NCBI RefSeq assembly: GCF_003265705.1
Contig: NW_020312859.1
Location: forward strand, 80,661 to 144,660
Length of the DNA: 64,000 bases
Reading direction: 5' to 3'
DNA from: Callorhinus ursinus
Taxonomy: Eukaryota; Chordata; Mammalia; Carnivora; Otariidae
Part shown: piece after piece, positions 36,053 through 46,168 of the stretch
Position numbering within the stretch: position 1 is the stretch's first letter
Layout: each line of letters opens with the position of its first letter
Program-made: the position numbers and the translations under genes
The notes under the pieces: generated by a model
Database searches by the model: none
Seen by the model: the letters and a program-made list of their open reading frames with translations, nothing else
Told to the model about the DNA's origin: nothing

Positions 36053-36329
36053 GTAAGCTTCGGCACCCTGCCCGCAGGGCCGCTGCGTGCTGTGAAGGTG
36101 GGAGGGTTGGGCTATGGATGGTAATGGTATGACGGTGATGGAGCTGTGCCTTGTCTCAAATCCTCCTGGTACAAAGGACCCAGGAACGCATTGCCCACCT
36201 GTGGGGACACCGGTTGCAAATCCAGCCAGGCTGGCTTATGGGCCAAAGCAGGCAGCAAGTGTTGTTAAATTGGGACCTTCGTCCTCCCCACCGGAGGCCT
36301 GGGCGTGCAGTGTGGTATAATGGGTTTCC

Positions 36330-36413
36330 TTTGTGATGCTGTGTTTTTTATTTTATGCATTTTAAATCATTTTGAGAAGTGGTCTGTAGCTTCATCAGAC
36401 TGTGAATATATTA
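36330..36413 (+). repeat. Fragment of unassigned A/T-rich repeat
   Basis: TTTGTGATGCTGTGTTTTTTATTTTATGCATTTTAAATC and GAGAAGTGGTCTGTAGCTTCATCAGACTG parallel the end of 26570-26890. Confidence 0.45.
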
Positions 36414-36424
36414 AGCAGCCTTTC

Positions 36425-37115
36425 CTGAGCTGTTGACCATGTGGCAGGCTCCGTGCTGAGACCTTACATTGCACCAAATCCCTGAATATTCACAACAACC
36501 CTCAAAGTATTATTTATCCATTCCTGCATAACAAATTACCCTGACATTGAGCAGCTAAAAACAAACGTGTATTAGGTCACAGTGTGTGTGAGTCAGGCAC
36601 CTGGGAGTGGCCTGTCTGGAAGGTTCTAGCACAGGGTCTCCTAAGGTTCTAATCCAGGTGTCAGCCAGGGCTACAGCCACCTGCGGCCAGCCCGGGGCTC
36701 ACAGGGCGGCTCCTCGACCAGCCAGCCTCTTCGGAGGGTTGTTTGCGTGTCCTCACCGCATGCCAGACAGCTGGCTTCCTCCAGAGCAAGCGATCGAAGA
36801 TGGAGGAATGGACTGGGGGGCCTGGGGTAGACAGAGGTTAAGATGGAAGCTGGAGTCTTTTGTGACATAATCTAAAAGTGACACACCATCCCTGTGCCAT
36901 GTTCTCTTGGTCGCACCAAGCAGTGCTGCCAGTGTGGGAGGGGCAACACAGGGTGTGAATGCCAGGAAGGGGGGGCCATCGAGAGCTATCGTGGAGGCTG
37001 CCTACCACACCTGGCGTTCCCATTCCACAGATGAGGAGACCGAGGCACAGAAAGGCGAGGTAACTTGTGGCCGGGAAACCGCAGAGCCAGATTCCGATCC
37101 TGCCCCCAGCCACAC
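36425..37115 (-). repeat. MIR split by a 0.5-kb insertion
   Basis: The left part 36425-36513 (GTGGCAGGCTCCGTGCTGAG...CACAACAACCCTCAAAGTATTAT) and right part 37013-37115 (CCCATTCCACAGATGAGGAGACCGAGGC...) are adjacent segments of one reversed MIR. Confidence 0.7.
36514..37012. repeat. LTR-like old element inside MIR
   Basis: TTATCCATTCCTGCATAACAAATTACCC, CAGCCAGGGCTACAGCCACCTGCGG and GTGTGAATGCCAGGAAG, ending GGAGGCTGCCTACCACA. A related copy is at 45062-45480. Family not assigned. Confidence 0.5.
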
Positions 37116-37279
37116 CTGCCATCTCTCTGCCCACCCCTCCCGTCCTCCTCCCTCCAGCTGGCTCGTAAATCTCTCTGGAAAGTTCTCTTTCTCCCTGCCT
37201 CCAGCCACCTCCCGCGTAGCAGTGATACCCAGCAGCCCTTGCTGTGACATTGGAGCGACAAGGACTGGGCAATTTGGAA

Positions 37280-37960
37280 TCTGCCTGAATATCCCGGGTG
37301 TTTAATCGTCATTATAATCAGACCGCGTTGCCCTCCTCCTCATTCCCTGGCTGTAATTACTTTCTGACAGTGCCCAGAGTGGCTGCAAGAGGATGGGGCC
37401 GTGTGCTCACCTCCCGATCCCCTGGTCTTCGGGGAGGAGAGTGGACAGATGGTGAGCCGCGCTCCAGGGGCCGCGGCGCCCCCTCGCTCCCCAGCCGGCA
37501 GCCCGGCCTCTCTGCACACCTGACTTGCGGGCCCGCTCCTCCGCCGGGGACACCAGCTGCCCGCCCCCCATGGCTCCCTGTGGCGGGAGGAGGCGGGTGC
37601 GCAGCTCAGTCCCACCTGGGAAGCCACCGGGGGTGGGGGGTGGGGGCAGTGGGCTTCGCTTCCGCGGCTTCTCCTTTAAAAGAGGCGCTGGCATCCCTCC
37701 TCCCCAGCAGCAGTTTCATGAGATTGTTTGACATTGCCTGCTCATTTATTTTCCCTTTGAAATGAAAATTATAGAAATTGAACATGAGTAACGCCTGCTA
37801 TTACTTACCCAGAGAACCCCCGTTGCCTTATTAGGGGCGTGTTTGGAAGGCTTTCCTATCTCTGGGGTATAATCATTTCCAAAACAAAACCAAAAACCAG
37901 AAACTTCTGCAGCTGGGATATTTAATTATGACAGTCAAGGGGGGTGAGGAGGGGGCAGGG
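37280..37960. promoter_or_regulatory. Candidate intronic regulatory region (AT islands around a GC patch)
   Basis: 37280-37370 (TTTAATCGTCATTATAATC, CTGTAATTACTTTC) and 37720-37960 (CATTTATTTTCC, AATTATAGAAATTG, GGGATATTTAATTATGACAG) are unique A/T-rich islands dense in TAATTA-type sites. They flank a CpG-containing GC-rich patch. No repeat explains them. Regulatory function is inferred. Confidence 0.3.
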
Positions 37961-38089
37961 CCCCGCTGGTGGGTCAGAGTTCCAGATCTTTCGATCTGGA
38001 GGCTCCTGTCAGACTGCCACCCAGTCAAACCTGGTGTCCCGTTCTTGATGTGGGCCCCGTGGGCTCTCCCGGATGCTGCCTGATGCAGC

Positions 38090-38335
38090 GTCGTCCCCAC
38101 TCCACCTGCCCGGGACCCCATCCTGCTCCCCGCCCCACACACCTGTGCACACACACAAGGATGCAAACAGACACACGCAGACACACCTAAACACGTGCAC
38201 ACACAAATGTACAAACATACATGAAAATACAAATAGATACACACGTAGATACCCAGACACACACCACACACACACACACACACATGCAGACATGCACACA
38301 CAGAAGATACAAAGACACAGAGAGACACCCCAACC
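38090..38335. repeat. CA-rich imperfect repeat
   Basis: ACACAC runs mixed with ATACAAA and GACACA words over ~240 bases, including an uninterrupted (AC)n near 38264-38284. Confidence 0.85.
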
Positions 38336-38648
38336 CCCACCAGCCCCCAGAGCTCCCTTTGAGGTGTGGCGTCCGACTGTGGGCTCATGGGCCTCTCATA
38401 ACCCATGAGAGCCAGGCCGCACTGACAGCCTGGAGGCAGTGGGTGTCAGGGCCCTCGTCCCCTCCTGGGGGCTCCAGTTGCACAGTGAGGGGCTGGAGGG
38501 CACGTCCTTCTTCCCCCCCCCACCCCCACTGCTGCCCCCAGCAGAGGGGAGGGGATGCTTGCCTTCAGGCCCTGTTGTGAACACATCATACATTCCTCAG
38601 ATTCTTGAGGAGGTGAGGCTTTCCCCTCTTTGTTCAGCAAGCAGCTGG

Positions 38649-38700
38649 GTTCTTGTGAAAATGGGACCCTGGAGGTTCTTGTGAGAATGGGACCCTGGAG
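38649..38700. repeat. 26-bp tandem duplication
   Basis: Two 26-base units beginning GTTCTTGTGA and ending GGACCCTGGAG; they differ at one base (A/G). Confidence 0.95.
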
Positions 38701-39042
38701 GAGCCTGGCCTCCTGCAGGTGACCAGCAAGCTGGCACTGGTCTGAGAAGGTCCCCAGGCCCTGCGCCCTCCGGCTCTGAGATCCTGCTCCAAAAGAGGTC
38801 TCTGAGAAAGGGTTTTTGGAAATCCTTCCACTGCAGACTCCTGACAAACTCACCCCTCACTGTTCTTGAGGGCAGACACCAGCCTAATAGAATCCAATAG
38901 ATTCAGGGATAATTGCTCAAAATTGCATCCTGGAATCCGGCCCCTTGGGCCTCCAGGAACAATTTTCCCATACCACCAAACAGCTCTGAGGGCGTGTCTG
39001 CACAGCCCCTGCCCCCAGCAGTCCCCTTCCAGTTCCTCATTT

Positions 39043-39056
39043 GGGGGGGGGGGGGG
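39043..39056. repeat. 14-base G run
   Basis: Uninterrupted poly-G on the + strand (poly-C on the other). Confidence 0.9.
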
Positions 39057-39884
39057 CCGGATTTGTTCCTAGGAATGTTCTACACGGAGGGTCAGGCCCT
39101 AAGCCGGCCCACAGGAGAGCCAGGCCTCTGCTCTTAATCAAAGGAGGCCAGGGGGGCCGGGCTGGATTTAGCAGCAGGAGACCAGCCAGGGACTCAAAGC
39201 AAAGTCCAGAAGGAATCTCAAGGCTTGTGATTCACCCCATGCTACATAGCAACGGTCTCCATAACTGTCAGGCTGCCCAAAGCTGCAGCATCATCACCTC
39301 TCCCCAGACATTCTGATACTCTGATATCCAAGAGGCTGCAGAGGTCCTGGTGGGGCAGGTGAGGCATTAGGGATCTTTCTGCCCTCTCTGCAAGGCCTGT
39401 TCACCTGCCCTCACTCCCTGCTCGCCACCCCTTGCCCCCTTCATAGCCATTTTGAAAAGCCTTTTGTCTTCAGGCAGTGGAAACACAACCTTTATTTTCA
39501 GCTTTGACTGGGAAGGGGTCAGATCTGAGGGGAACCAGACCAGCGCAAGGGATGCCACATTTTGTGGGGTGAATAGGGTGTTCCCTATCAGCGGTGTACC
39601 CCACCCAGGATACCCCGCACGTTGGTGGGGTGTGCTGGAGCTCAGATCCCAGGGCCTGGCGCGAGCTGAGGAGACACCAGAGGTGCTCCTGGTTTGGGAC
39701 AGAGCACTAGATGACTAGAATCACCTGGAAACTTCCAAAACCATGAACCACATTAACCTGCATGTTTCAGCTGCTCCATCCTCCAGCAGGAGTGTCTTGG
39801 CCAAAGTGGTGGCCAAACACGTACGGACGGGATGGTCTCCAGACAGGCCCGCGTGTCAGGGAGGTGATTATGTTACGGTGGCAG

Positions 39885-40080
39885 TGGGCAACCATATCCA
39901 CTCCTAGAGTTCAAAGCCCAGCTCTCCTTTGGCAAGTTAGTCCCCTTGCTGGGCCTCGGTGTGTTCACTGGGGCAGGAAACATAGCACCTGCTCCCAGGG
40001 CGGTGAGTGGTAATGAGATGGTAAGAGGTGAACCCTCCGAGCTGCGCCCAGTACATGGCATGTGGTCAGTGCTCTGAAGA
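39885..40080 (+). repeat. MIR fragment
   Basis: GAGTTCAAAGCCCAGCTCTCC, CCCCTTGCTGGGCCTCGGTG and AGTACATGGCATGTGGTCAGTG. Confidence 0.65.
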
Positions 40081-40754
40081 AATCAGAGGTTCTGGTGATT
40101 TGTTCAGTATGGTGAGTCATCACAGCAGACCCCACGGCAGAAGTCACCCCCCGCCTGCACCGCCTGCTCCGTGAGACTGTGGGCAGGTCCCCTCTATTTC
40201 CTCTTCAGTAACTGGGAGATGAGAAGAAACGGGAAGAGTAATTGTGACAAATGTACATTCGGGCACCATCCTCACGTTTTCGGCCATGCAACCATGACTA
40301 TTACCTGATTTTTTAGCCAACGTCCCTTTTTTTTTTTTTTAACCAAAATCTATTGCAAAAGGAAGCTCTGTAGTCCTGCTTTAACCACAATAACCCTCCC
40401 TTGCCCGAGGTAACTGAAAAATCAAAGCAAGGCTAGGAAATTTGAGTGGGGGGCTGTGCCTACTGGAGGCTCTGGACTTGAGCCTGTCCCCTTCTTAAGA
40501 AAGAGAGCAGAGCAAATTCCAGGGAGGTGTTAGGGGACTCACTCCAGACTGAGACTGGGGCCTGATGCTGTGGGCTGGCTGGCAGAGCTGAGCCAGGAGG
40601 GACTGATGTTCTCACTGTGCGGCTCCGGGTCACTTAAGGCTGGGTGACCCCCGGTCCTCCCACATGCACTGGAGAAATGCTGACGTAAGGCTTAGCAGAC
40701 CCCTGATGCACCACCGCGGCTTCCCCAGATGGGCACTCACGCGGTGCAGGAGGC

Positions 40755-40870
40755 TGCTCCCCCCGAGGCACGGGGGCCTGGGGATTTGGGGAGCTGAAGG
40801 CCTGGGGGGCTGCAGACCTGCAGGGCTGGGGATTTGGAGGGCTGGGGACCTGGGGGCTAGGGGTAGAGCC
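40755..40870. repeat. G-rich imperfect tandem tract before exon
   Basis: Repeated CTGGGGATTTGG and GGGGGCTG words ending 40 bases before the 40907 acceptor. Confidence 0.7.
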
Positions 40871-40906
40871 ACACCTGGCCTGACCTGGGTGCGTGTTTGC
40901 CCGCAG

Positions 40907-41057
40907 CACGCCGAGCTACAACTACGCGCCCAACCCCGACAAGCACTGGATCATGCGCTACACAGGGCCCATGAAGCCCATCCACATGGAGTTCACCAAC
41001 ATGCTGCAACGGAAGCGTCTGCAGACCCTCATGTCTGTGGACGACTCCATGGAGACG
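40907..41057 (+). CDS. SULF2: SULF2 coding exon (residues 246-296), sulfatase domain
   Basis: 151 bp. Acceptor TTTGCCCGCAG, donor ACG|GTAGGC (a weaker +5/+6 than its neighbours). The first base completes Ile246. It encodes [18 protein letters not shown], then [18 protein letters not shown] and [11 protein letters not shown]. This is the conserved core of the sulfatase domain, preceding the metal-binding Asp-His in the next exon. It ends in phase 0. Confidence 0.98.
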
Positions 41058-41246
41058 GTAGGCCACCCCCGCCGCTTGCAGCCCTCCCCGCCCTCACCCG
41101 GTCCCCAAGTGCCATCAGCTGCAGGGGAAGGGAAATGGGGGCAGAATGAGTCAGCGGTGTGACAGCCCCAGGGAAATGGCCGTGAGCAGTCCCGACAAAG
41201 CCTCTGCCTTCGTGACACTTATGTGCTAGGCCTGTTCCATTTGGTA

Positions 41247-41650
41247 CATTTTTTAGCAGCTTTATTGAGATATAATCCACATACTATATTATTCACGCAA
41301 GCGTAGAGCCCAATGGTTTTAATATATCGCAGAGCTGTGTGATCATAGTCAACTTTAGACCATGCTCATTACCCCAGACAGGAGCCCCACGGCCCTCAGC
41401 CATCACCCCCGGACTGCTTCACCCTTTGTCCTCAGGCAGCCGCTAACTGGCTTTGTGTCTCTGTGGACTTGCGTCTTCTGGACACTTCCTAGAAGTGGAA
41501 TCACACGACATGTGGTCTTTTGTGTCTGGCTTCTTTCACTCAGCATCACGTTTTCGAGATTCATCCATGTGGTAGTGCACATCTTTCTTTTTATGGCTGA
41601 ATAATATTCCATCGTATGGATATATAACTTTTGTATTTATCCACGGCTAT
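41247..41650 (-). repeat. L1 3' fragment, reversed
   Basis: GCTTTATTGAGATATAATCC, GAAGTGGAATCACACGACATG and CTGAATAATATTCCATCGTATGG. Confidence 0.88.
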
Positions 41651-41658
41651 TTAAATTT

Positions 41659-41774
41659 TTTTTAAGAAGCCTCCACGCCCAGCCTAGAGCCCAACACGGG
41701 GCTTGAACTCATGACCCTGAGATCAAGAGTCTGACCCTTAACCAACTGAGCTACCAGTCACTCCATGGCTATAT
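41659..41774 (-). mobile_element. Carnivore SINE fragment, reversed
   Basis: GGGGCTTGAACTCATGACCC, then TTAACCAACTGAGCTACCAG. Perfect 14-bp duplication GGCTATTTAAATTT at 41645-41658 and 41775-41788. Confidence 0.85.
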
Positions 41775-41800
41775 GGCTATTTAAATTTAATTAAAATCCA

Positions 41801-41921
41801 CGGGGCACCTGGGTGGCTCCTTTGGCTCAGATCATGATCTCCGGGTCCTGGGATCAAGCCCCGCGGTGGTCTCCTTGCTCGGTGGGTGGGGAGTCTGCTT
41901 CTCCCTCTTCCCCCCCAGCCC

Positions 41922-41970
<49 letters not shown>

Positions 41971-41979
41971 TTAAAAAAT
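41801..41979 (+). mobile_element. Carnivore SINE with long CT tract
   Basis: GGGCACCTGGGTGGCTC (a short deletion follows in the head) to (CT)n (~41931-41965). Duplication AAATTTAATTAAAA at 41783-41796 and 41980-41993. Confidence 0.92.
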
Positions 41980-42181
41980 AAATTTAATTAAAAATCGATG
42001 CAGCTTAAAATTCAGTGTCATGGTCACACTAGCCACGTGCAGGTGCTCAGTGGCCACCTGCGGCCGGCGGCCACCATCTCAGACGGCACAGGCACTGACC
42101 TCGCCAGCACCACGGAAGGTTCTGTTGGACAGCACTGTCGTAGATCACCAACACCTGCCGCAGGCCACAGTCCACCTTCAT

Positions 42182-42345
42182 CCGCTCATTCATTCACTCA
42201 TTCGTTCATTCATTCATTCATCCATCCAGCAGCATTGGCAGAGTGCTAGTGTCACGGGAACGCAGCAGAGAACAGTGACAAAAGCTCCCGCCCTCGGGGA
42301 ACCCCCCACTCTAATCCACAAACATGCCCAAGAGATAGAAGGGGA
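42182..42345 (-). repeat. L2 LINE fragment with TCAT tail
   Basis: (TTCA)n tail, then CAGAGTGCTAGTGTCACGGGAACGCAGCAGAG and AAGCTCCCGCCCTCGGGGAA, is L2 reversed. Confidence 0.65.
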
Positions 42346-42535
42346 GACGCTCTGCGAGGAACGGGGGGGCAGGAAGCGACGGGAGGTGGGAGGCCGCAGT
42401 CACTGCAGTTACAAATGCGTCAGTCCCCCCAGCAGTGAGGCGCAGCAAAGACCCGGAGCTGGGGAGGGACGCGCCGGAGGGCGCACGGTGCCCGCAGCCC
42501 TGCCCCGCACCCTCACCGCCTCACCCACGTTTCAG

Positions 42536-42711
42536 CTCTACAACATGCTGGTTGAGACCGGCGAGCTGGACAACACCTACATCGTGTACACGGCCGACCA
42601 CGGCTACCACATCGGCCAGTTCGGCCTGGTGAAGGGCAAGTCCATGCCCTACGAGTTTGACATCAGGGTCCCGTTCTACGTGAGGGGCCCCAACGTGGAG
42701 GCCGGCTCGCT
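42536..42711 (+). CDS. SULF2: SULF2 coding exon (residues 297-355), metal-binding Asp-His
   Basis: 176 bp. Acceptor CACGTTTCAG, donor CT|GTAAGT. It encodes [18 protein letters not shown], then [17 protein letters not shown] and [16 protein letters not shown]. Asp317-His318 in TADHGYH are sulfatase calcium/active-site ligands by family knowledge, and the Lys in VKGKSMPYE is the sulfate-contacting lysine region. The tail EAGS|L has Ser where human SULF2 has Cys as I recall; SULF1 also has Ser. The exon ends with CT of the Leu355 codon. Confidence 0.98.
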
Positions 42712-43524
42712 GTAAGTGCGGCACCACCCCCACCCCACCCCGGGCCCCGCGTTTCCAGGGAGGCCTCCGGGCTCCACTGGCCCCAAAGCCACTCCCTTGG
42801 GCAGCGTGTGATTTAGGCAGGTGAGCCTCGGTGCCCAGGGAAGCACTGATTATGTCACCCAGGGTGGGTGCTGGCACATTTTATAGCCCTCTGCTGGGGA
42901 AGGAGAGTCCAGGGGCCGTTAGCACCTGTGACAATAGATTATTTGTGGGGCAGCATGCCAGCGAATCGGGGAGCTGGGCCATACGCGCGCCACCACCAGC
43001 ACGTGGGAAGGCCGCCTTGATTTCTGCCTGGCCCGGGTGATCCTTGGGGTGGCTGGCGGGGAGGAACCCTGTCTGCCAAGGTCAGCTGGGCCATCTCAGG
43101 CCACCGCACAGAGGGAAACAGTCTCCCTCCCGTCCTGCCTCCAGGACCATGCTGGCCCTCGGCCAGCATTCGCCATGGGCTAACCTTTGAGCCGCCACGT
43201 TCTGGCAGCAGAAATGCCACATGTGGGGCAGGGAGGGGCTGGAAAGGCAAGTGAGCACAGCAGTGGCTTCCTCAGATCAACCGCGTATTACAGAGACCAA
43301 CTCAAGTGGTTCGTTGAAATACAGATAAATCTCTATTAAGACACTTACTTGGCCTGACTTCCATCCCCTGGAAAGAATGCTTGGTGACGATTCCAGAAGG
43401 CGGGTTGTTTGGGTTCAGGGCTGGGCTGACCGCTCTCTGCCTGCCGATCTCAACAAATCCCTCCCCGTCCTTGGATCTCAGGGTCCCCATGGAAGGAGAG
43501 CTATGATAATAGGCGTGCTTATCT

Positions 43525-43740
43525 AGCTTTTTCTTCAGCCTGGGTCTGAGCCCTTTACAGCCACATAAGTCATGTGAGCATCCCAACAACCCTGTGGGGT
43601 AGATGCTACCATGACCCTGTTTACTGAGGCACAGAGAAGTTAGGTTGCCTGAGGTCATATGGTATGTCAGGGCTTTAAGCCAGGCAGCCTCTACTCCTGC
43701 CTCTCTGAAACCTTGAGCCACCACTGTAAATCGAAGGAAT
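43525..43740 (-). repeat. MIR, reversed
   Basis: ATCCCAACAACCCTGTGGGGTAGATGC, TTACTGAGGCACAGAGAAGTTAGG and GGCTTTAAGCCAGGCAGCCTC. Confidence 0.8.
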
Positions 43741-43869
43741 TTGACCCACTAAAGACTCTACAGGCACTGACATCATGGGTTGGTCAGCCTCAGAGTCTCT
43801 GATCTGGTTCATAAGACCCAAAACCACACCCCACATGGACAAAAGAAAGAAAGGGCTAATGTCAGGCTT

Positions 43870-44370
43870 GGGGCTGAAGGCTAGGATGACTTTGGTTGTA
43901 AGCAGAAGCCAGATAAGGCCCCCTTCTCCCCCCTCCAAAAAAAACAAAGATAAAAGGAATATAGGAACTAAGGCAACTGGAAAGTCCAAGGCTAATTGGC
44001 TTCAGGCATGGCTGGATCCGGCAGTCACACAATAACATCAGGAAGCTTTCATTTTCTGTCTCTCAGCCCAACTTCCTCTGAATTGGCTTCATTCTCAGGC
44101 AGGCTTTTCTCTCATGGTGGTAGACTCACCATGACTTGGAGCCATCCAGTTTAGGAAACCAAACAGTGGTTTGAACAGAAGCCTTGAGGCTGATACTCAC
44201 CAGCCTGACTTGGGTCACGTGTCCATCCCCGCACCAATCTCGGTAGCCAGGGTGATAGAAAACCTAGAGTGAGCAGACCACATCCATCAGGCGGTGGAAT
44301 CTGAGTGAAGCAGGGCGCTGTTCCCACCAAGCAGGGTGTGGATGCTGGGTGAGAAAAGCAATCCTGTCCA
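43870..44370 (+). repeat. CCAAT-box repeat, copy 4
   Basis: ACTTTGGTTGTAAGCAGAAGCC, TTCAGGCATGGCTGGATCC, CTTCATTCTCAGGCAGGC and TTGGGTCACGTGTCCATCCCCGCACCAATC. Same family as 10, 21.3 and 29.8 kb. Confidence 0.6.
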
Positions 44371-44847
44371 CCCATCTAGTCCTAGAGAGCAGGACTGCCG
44401 GACGCTCTCAAGCCAGCTCAGCGGCTGGTTGCCAACCTTCCACTTGGCGCCTGCTCCCCCAGCAGTCTTCTCCAGCTCCCTCCGCCTGACAGATTAGGTT
44501 GTCATGCCTTCAAGCCCCTCCACAATGCAGCCCCACCCCCCGTACCCCTCCCAGCACCCCTGGCTACCGGTCCCGTGTTCGCAAGGTGCTGGGCTGGGGA
44601 GAAGGAGGGGGTCAAAGACAATTGAAACCCTAGGACCCAGGCCCTGCCCCTCAACCCAGGGAATGGGGTGGGGGACACCAAGCCGCCTTGGTGGAGAGTG
44701 TGCCCACATGGCCATCATGCATTCAACGGGGGCCAACCCCTGCATTGGGCACATCCGTCGAGTCCCTTACCACCACACTGGGAACACCACCAGGCAGAAA
44801 CAGGAGACAAGAGAAATGACAGACGTGTGGTGGAGATAAATAAATAA

Positions 44848-45060
44848 GCTAACACTTATTGAGCACCTACTGTGTATTCTAAGTGTAAAAGTGCTAGGAA
44901 GTGAAAAGACAGACGGAAGGGTCTTCCTTCCAATTAGATTCTAAGTAGGCAACAGACGGTAAGCCAGGTGTATGACTAAAATATGTAGTAAATGAGGGCG
45001 ATGAGGCCTCAGGGCAGGGGCAGGGGCAGGAGGAGGGGTCCTCAGGAAGGGTCTTGTGAT
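44848..45060 (-). repeat. L2 LINE fragment, reversed
   Basis: ACACTTATTGAGCACCTACTGTGTATTC, then AAAATATGTAGTAAATGAGG. Confidence 0.65.
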
Positions 45061-45061
45061 A

Positions 45062-45480
45062 GCAATCTATGCTGCATAACAAATCGTTACAAACTGAGCA
45101 AGTGAAAACACCGCACGGGTGGTATCTCACGGTTTCCGCAGCTCAGAAGTCGGGGCCCCGCTTAGCTCGGTCCTCTGCTTCAGCGGCAAGCGGGACTCAG
45201 CAGGGCTGGGGCTGTTCGCGCGCAAGCAGGGGACCTGAAGTCACACAGCCGGCCTCCTAGAATATTCACCACACACCCTCGCGGGGGGGGGGCGGGGGGT
45301 GATGACATGGGGCGGCTCGCTTCCTCGGAGCCGACCAGGGGAGAAAGTAGACAAAGACCCAGCCGGTAAGATGAAGCTGTACAGCACATAACATAACCAC
45401 CGCGTGACATCTCATCGCCTTCGCCAGACCCTGTTGGTTTGGCCCACCCTGGAGGGGAGGGGATCATGGGGTCCCTCAGA
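45062..45480. repeat. LTR-like old element (second copy)
   Basis: ATCTATGCTGCATAACAAATCG, then CACGGTTTCCGCAGCTCAGAAG and CAAGCAGGGGACCTGAAGTCAC. Related to 36514-37012, with a G-rich run (45282-45299). It separates two L2 pieces. Confidence 0.4.
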
Positions 45481-45544
45481 GTCTGTCACCCTTGGGCATC
45501 CTTGGTAATTGTTGAGCGAAGAACTCAGGGGCTGGGGGAGAGTG

Positions 45545-45690
45545 CTCCTCTGGCGTCTGGAGGAAGAACATTCCAGGAGAGGGAAGAGCGAGGGCAAAGG
45601 CCCTGAGGCCAGACACCAGCCTGGCCAAGAACAGCCAGGGGCCAGCGTTTGCGCCAGAGGCTCAGAGACAGGTATGGGGGCAGGTCCAGG
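45545..45690 (-). repeat. L2 LINE fragment, reversed
   Basis: GAACATTCCAGGAGAGGGAAGAGCGAGGGCAAAGGCCCTGAGG. Confidence 0.65.
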
Positions 45691-46039
45691 GTCTAGAGTG
45701 GCTCTTGAAGGGGGGTGTCCTGTGTTCGGGTGGTGGGAGACAGGGAGGGCATCCCTGGTAGAAGCAGCAGCCAAGTAGAGGCCTGTTCATCCCGGCACCC
45801 AGTGGTATGTGTGGAGCGCACAGAAGGGGAGGGGTGGGGAGGGCGGGGGGCTCCGGCGAACTGAGGCTGCAGAAGGGAGCCTTGAGGGCTGGGGTGCAGG
45901 GGGGTGAGAAGAGCACAGCTTCCCCACCTTCTGAGCGTGAGTCCCTGGCGACCTCCAACCCTCCAGCCACCCTTTCTCCCCAGCGAGGCTGGGGCACCAC
46001 TGCCCGGGTGGCTGAGTCTTTTCCCCCCACCTCCCTCAG

Positions 46040-46168
46040 GAATCCCCACATCGTCCTCAACATCGACCTGGCCCCCACCCTCCTGGACATCGCCGGTCTG
46101 GACATCCCCTTGGATATGGATGGGAAGTCCATCCTCAAGCTGCTGGACACGGAACGACCAGTGAATCG
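46040..46168 (+). CDS. SULF2: SULF2 coding exon (residues 355-398), end of sulfatase domain
   Basis: 129 bp. Acceptor CCACCTCCCTCAG, donor CG|GTGAGC. It encodes [20 protein letters not shown], then [22 protein letters not shown]. The ID(L)APT(L)LDIAG motif and DG(K)S are typical of the C-terminal part of the arylsulfatase fold. Substitutions relative to human, as I recall it, are conservative (APTIL to APTLL, DIPAD to DIPLD). Confidence 0.97.

Larger units (their letters stand above)
36053..40906 (+). other. SULF2: SULF2 intron, 4.9 kb
   Basis: Phase 2 intron. It holds a MIR split by a larger insertion, AT-rich unique islands at 37.3 and 37.7-38.0 kb, a GC-rich patch at 37.4-37.7 kb, CA-rich DNA, a 26-bp tandem duplication, a 14-base G run, a MIR and a G-rich tract before the acceptor. 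The remainder (38720-39880 and 40090-40750) shows nothing I recognise. Confidence 0.85.
41058..42535 (+). other. SULF2: SULF2 intron, 1.5 kb
   Basis: Phase 0 intron filled with a nested stack: an L1 fragment, an unassigned old repeat interrupted by two carnivore SINEs, and an L2 fragment with a TCAT-rich tail. The last 190 bases before the acceptor are GC-rich and unique. Confidence 0.85.
42712..46039 (+). other. SULF2: SULF2 intron, 3.3 kb
   Basis: Phase 2 intron. It carries a MIR, a copy of the CCAAT-box repeat, and L2 fragments flanking an LTR-like element at 45.06-45.48 kb. The first 800 bases (42720-43520) and the 350 bases before the acceptor look unique, with no recognisable signal beyond normal splice sites. 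Confidence 0.85.
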
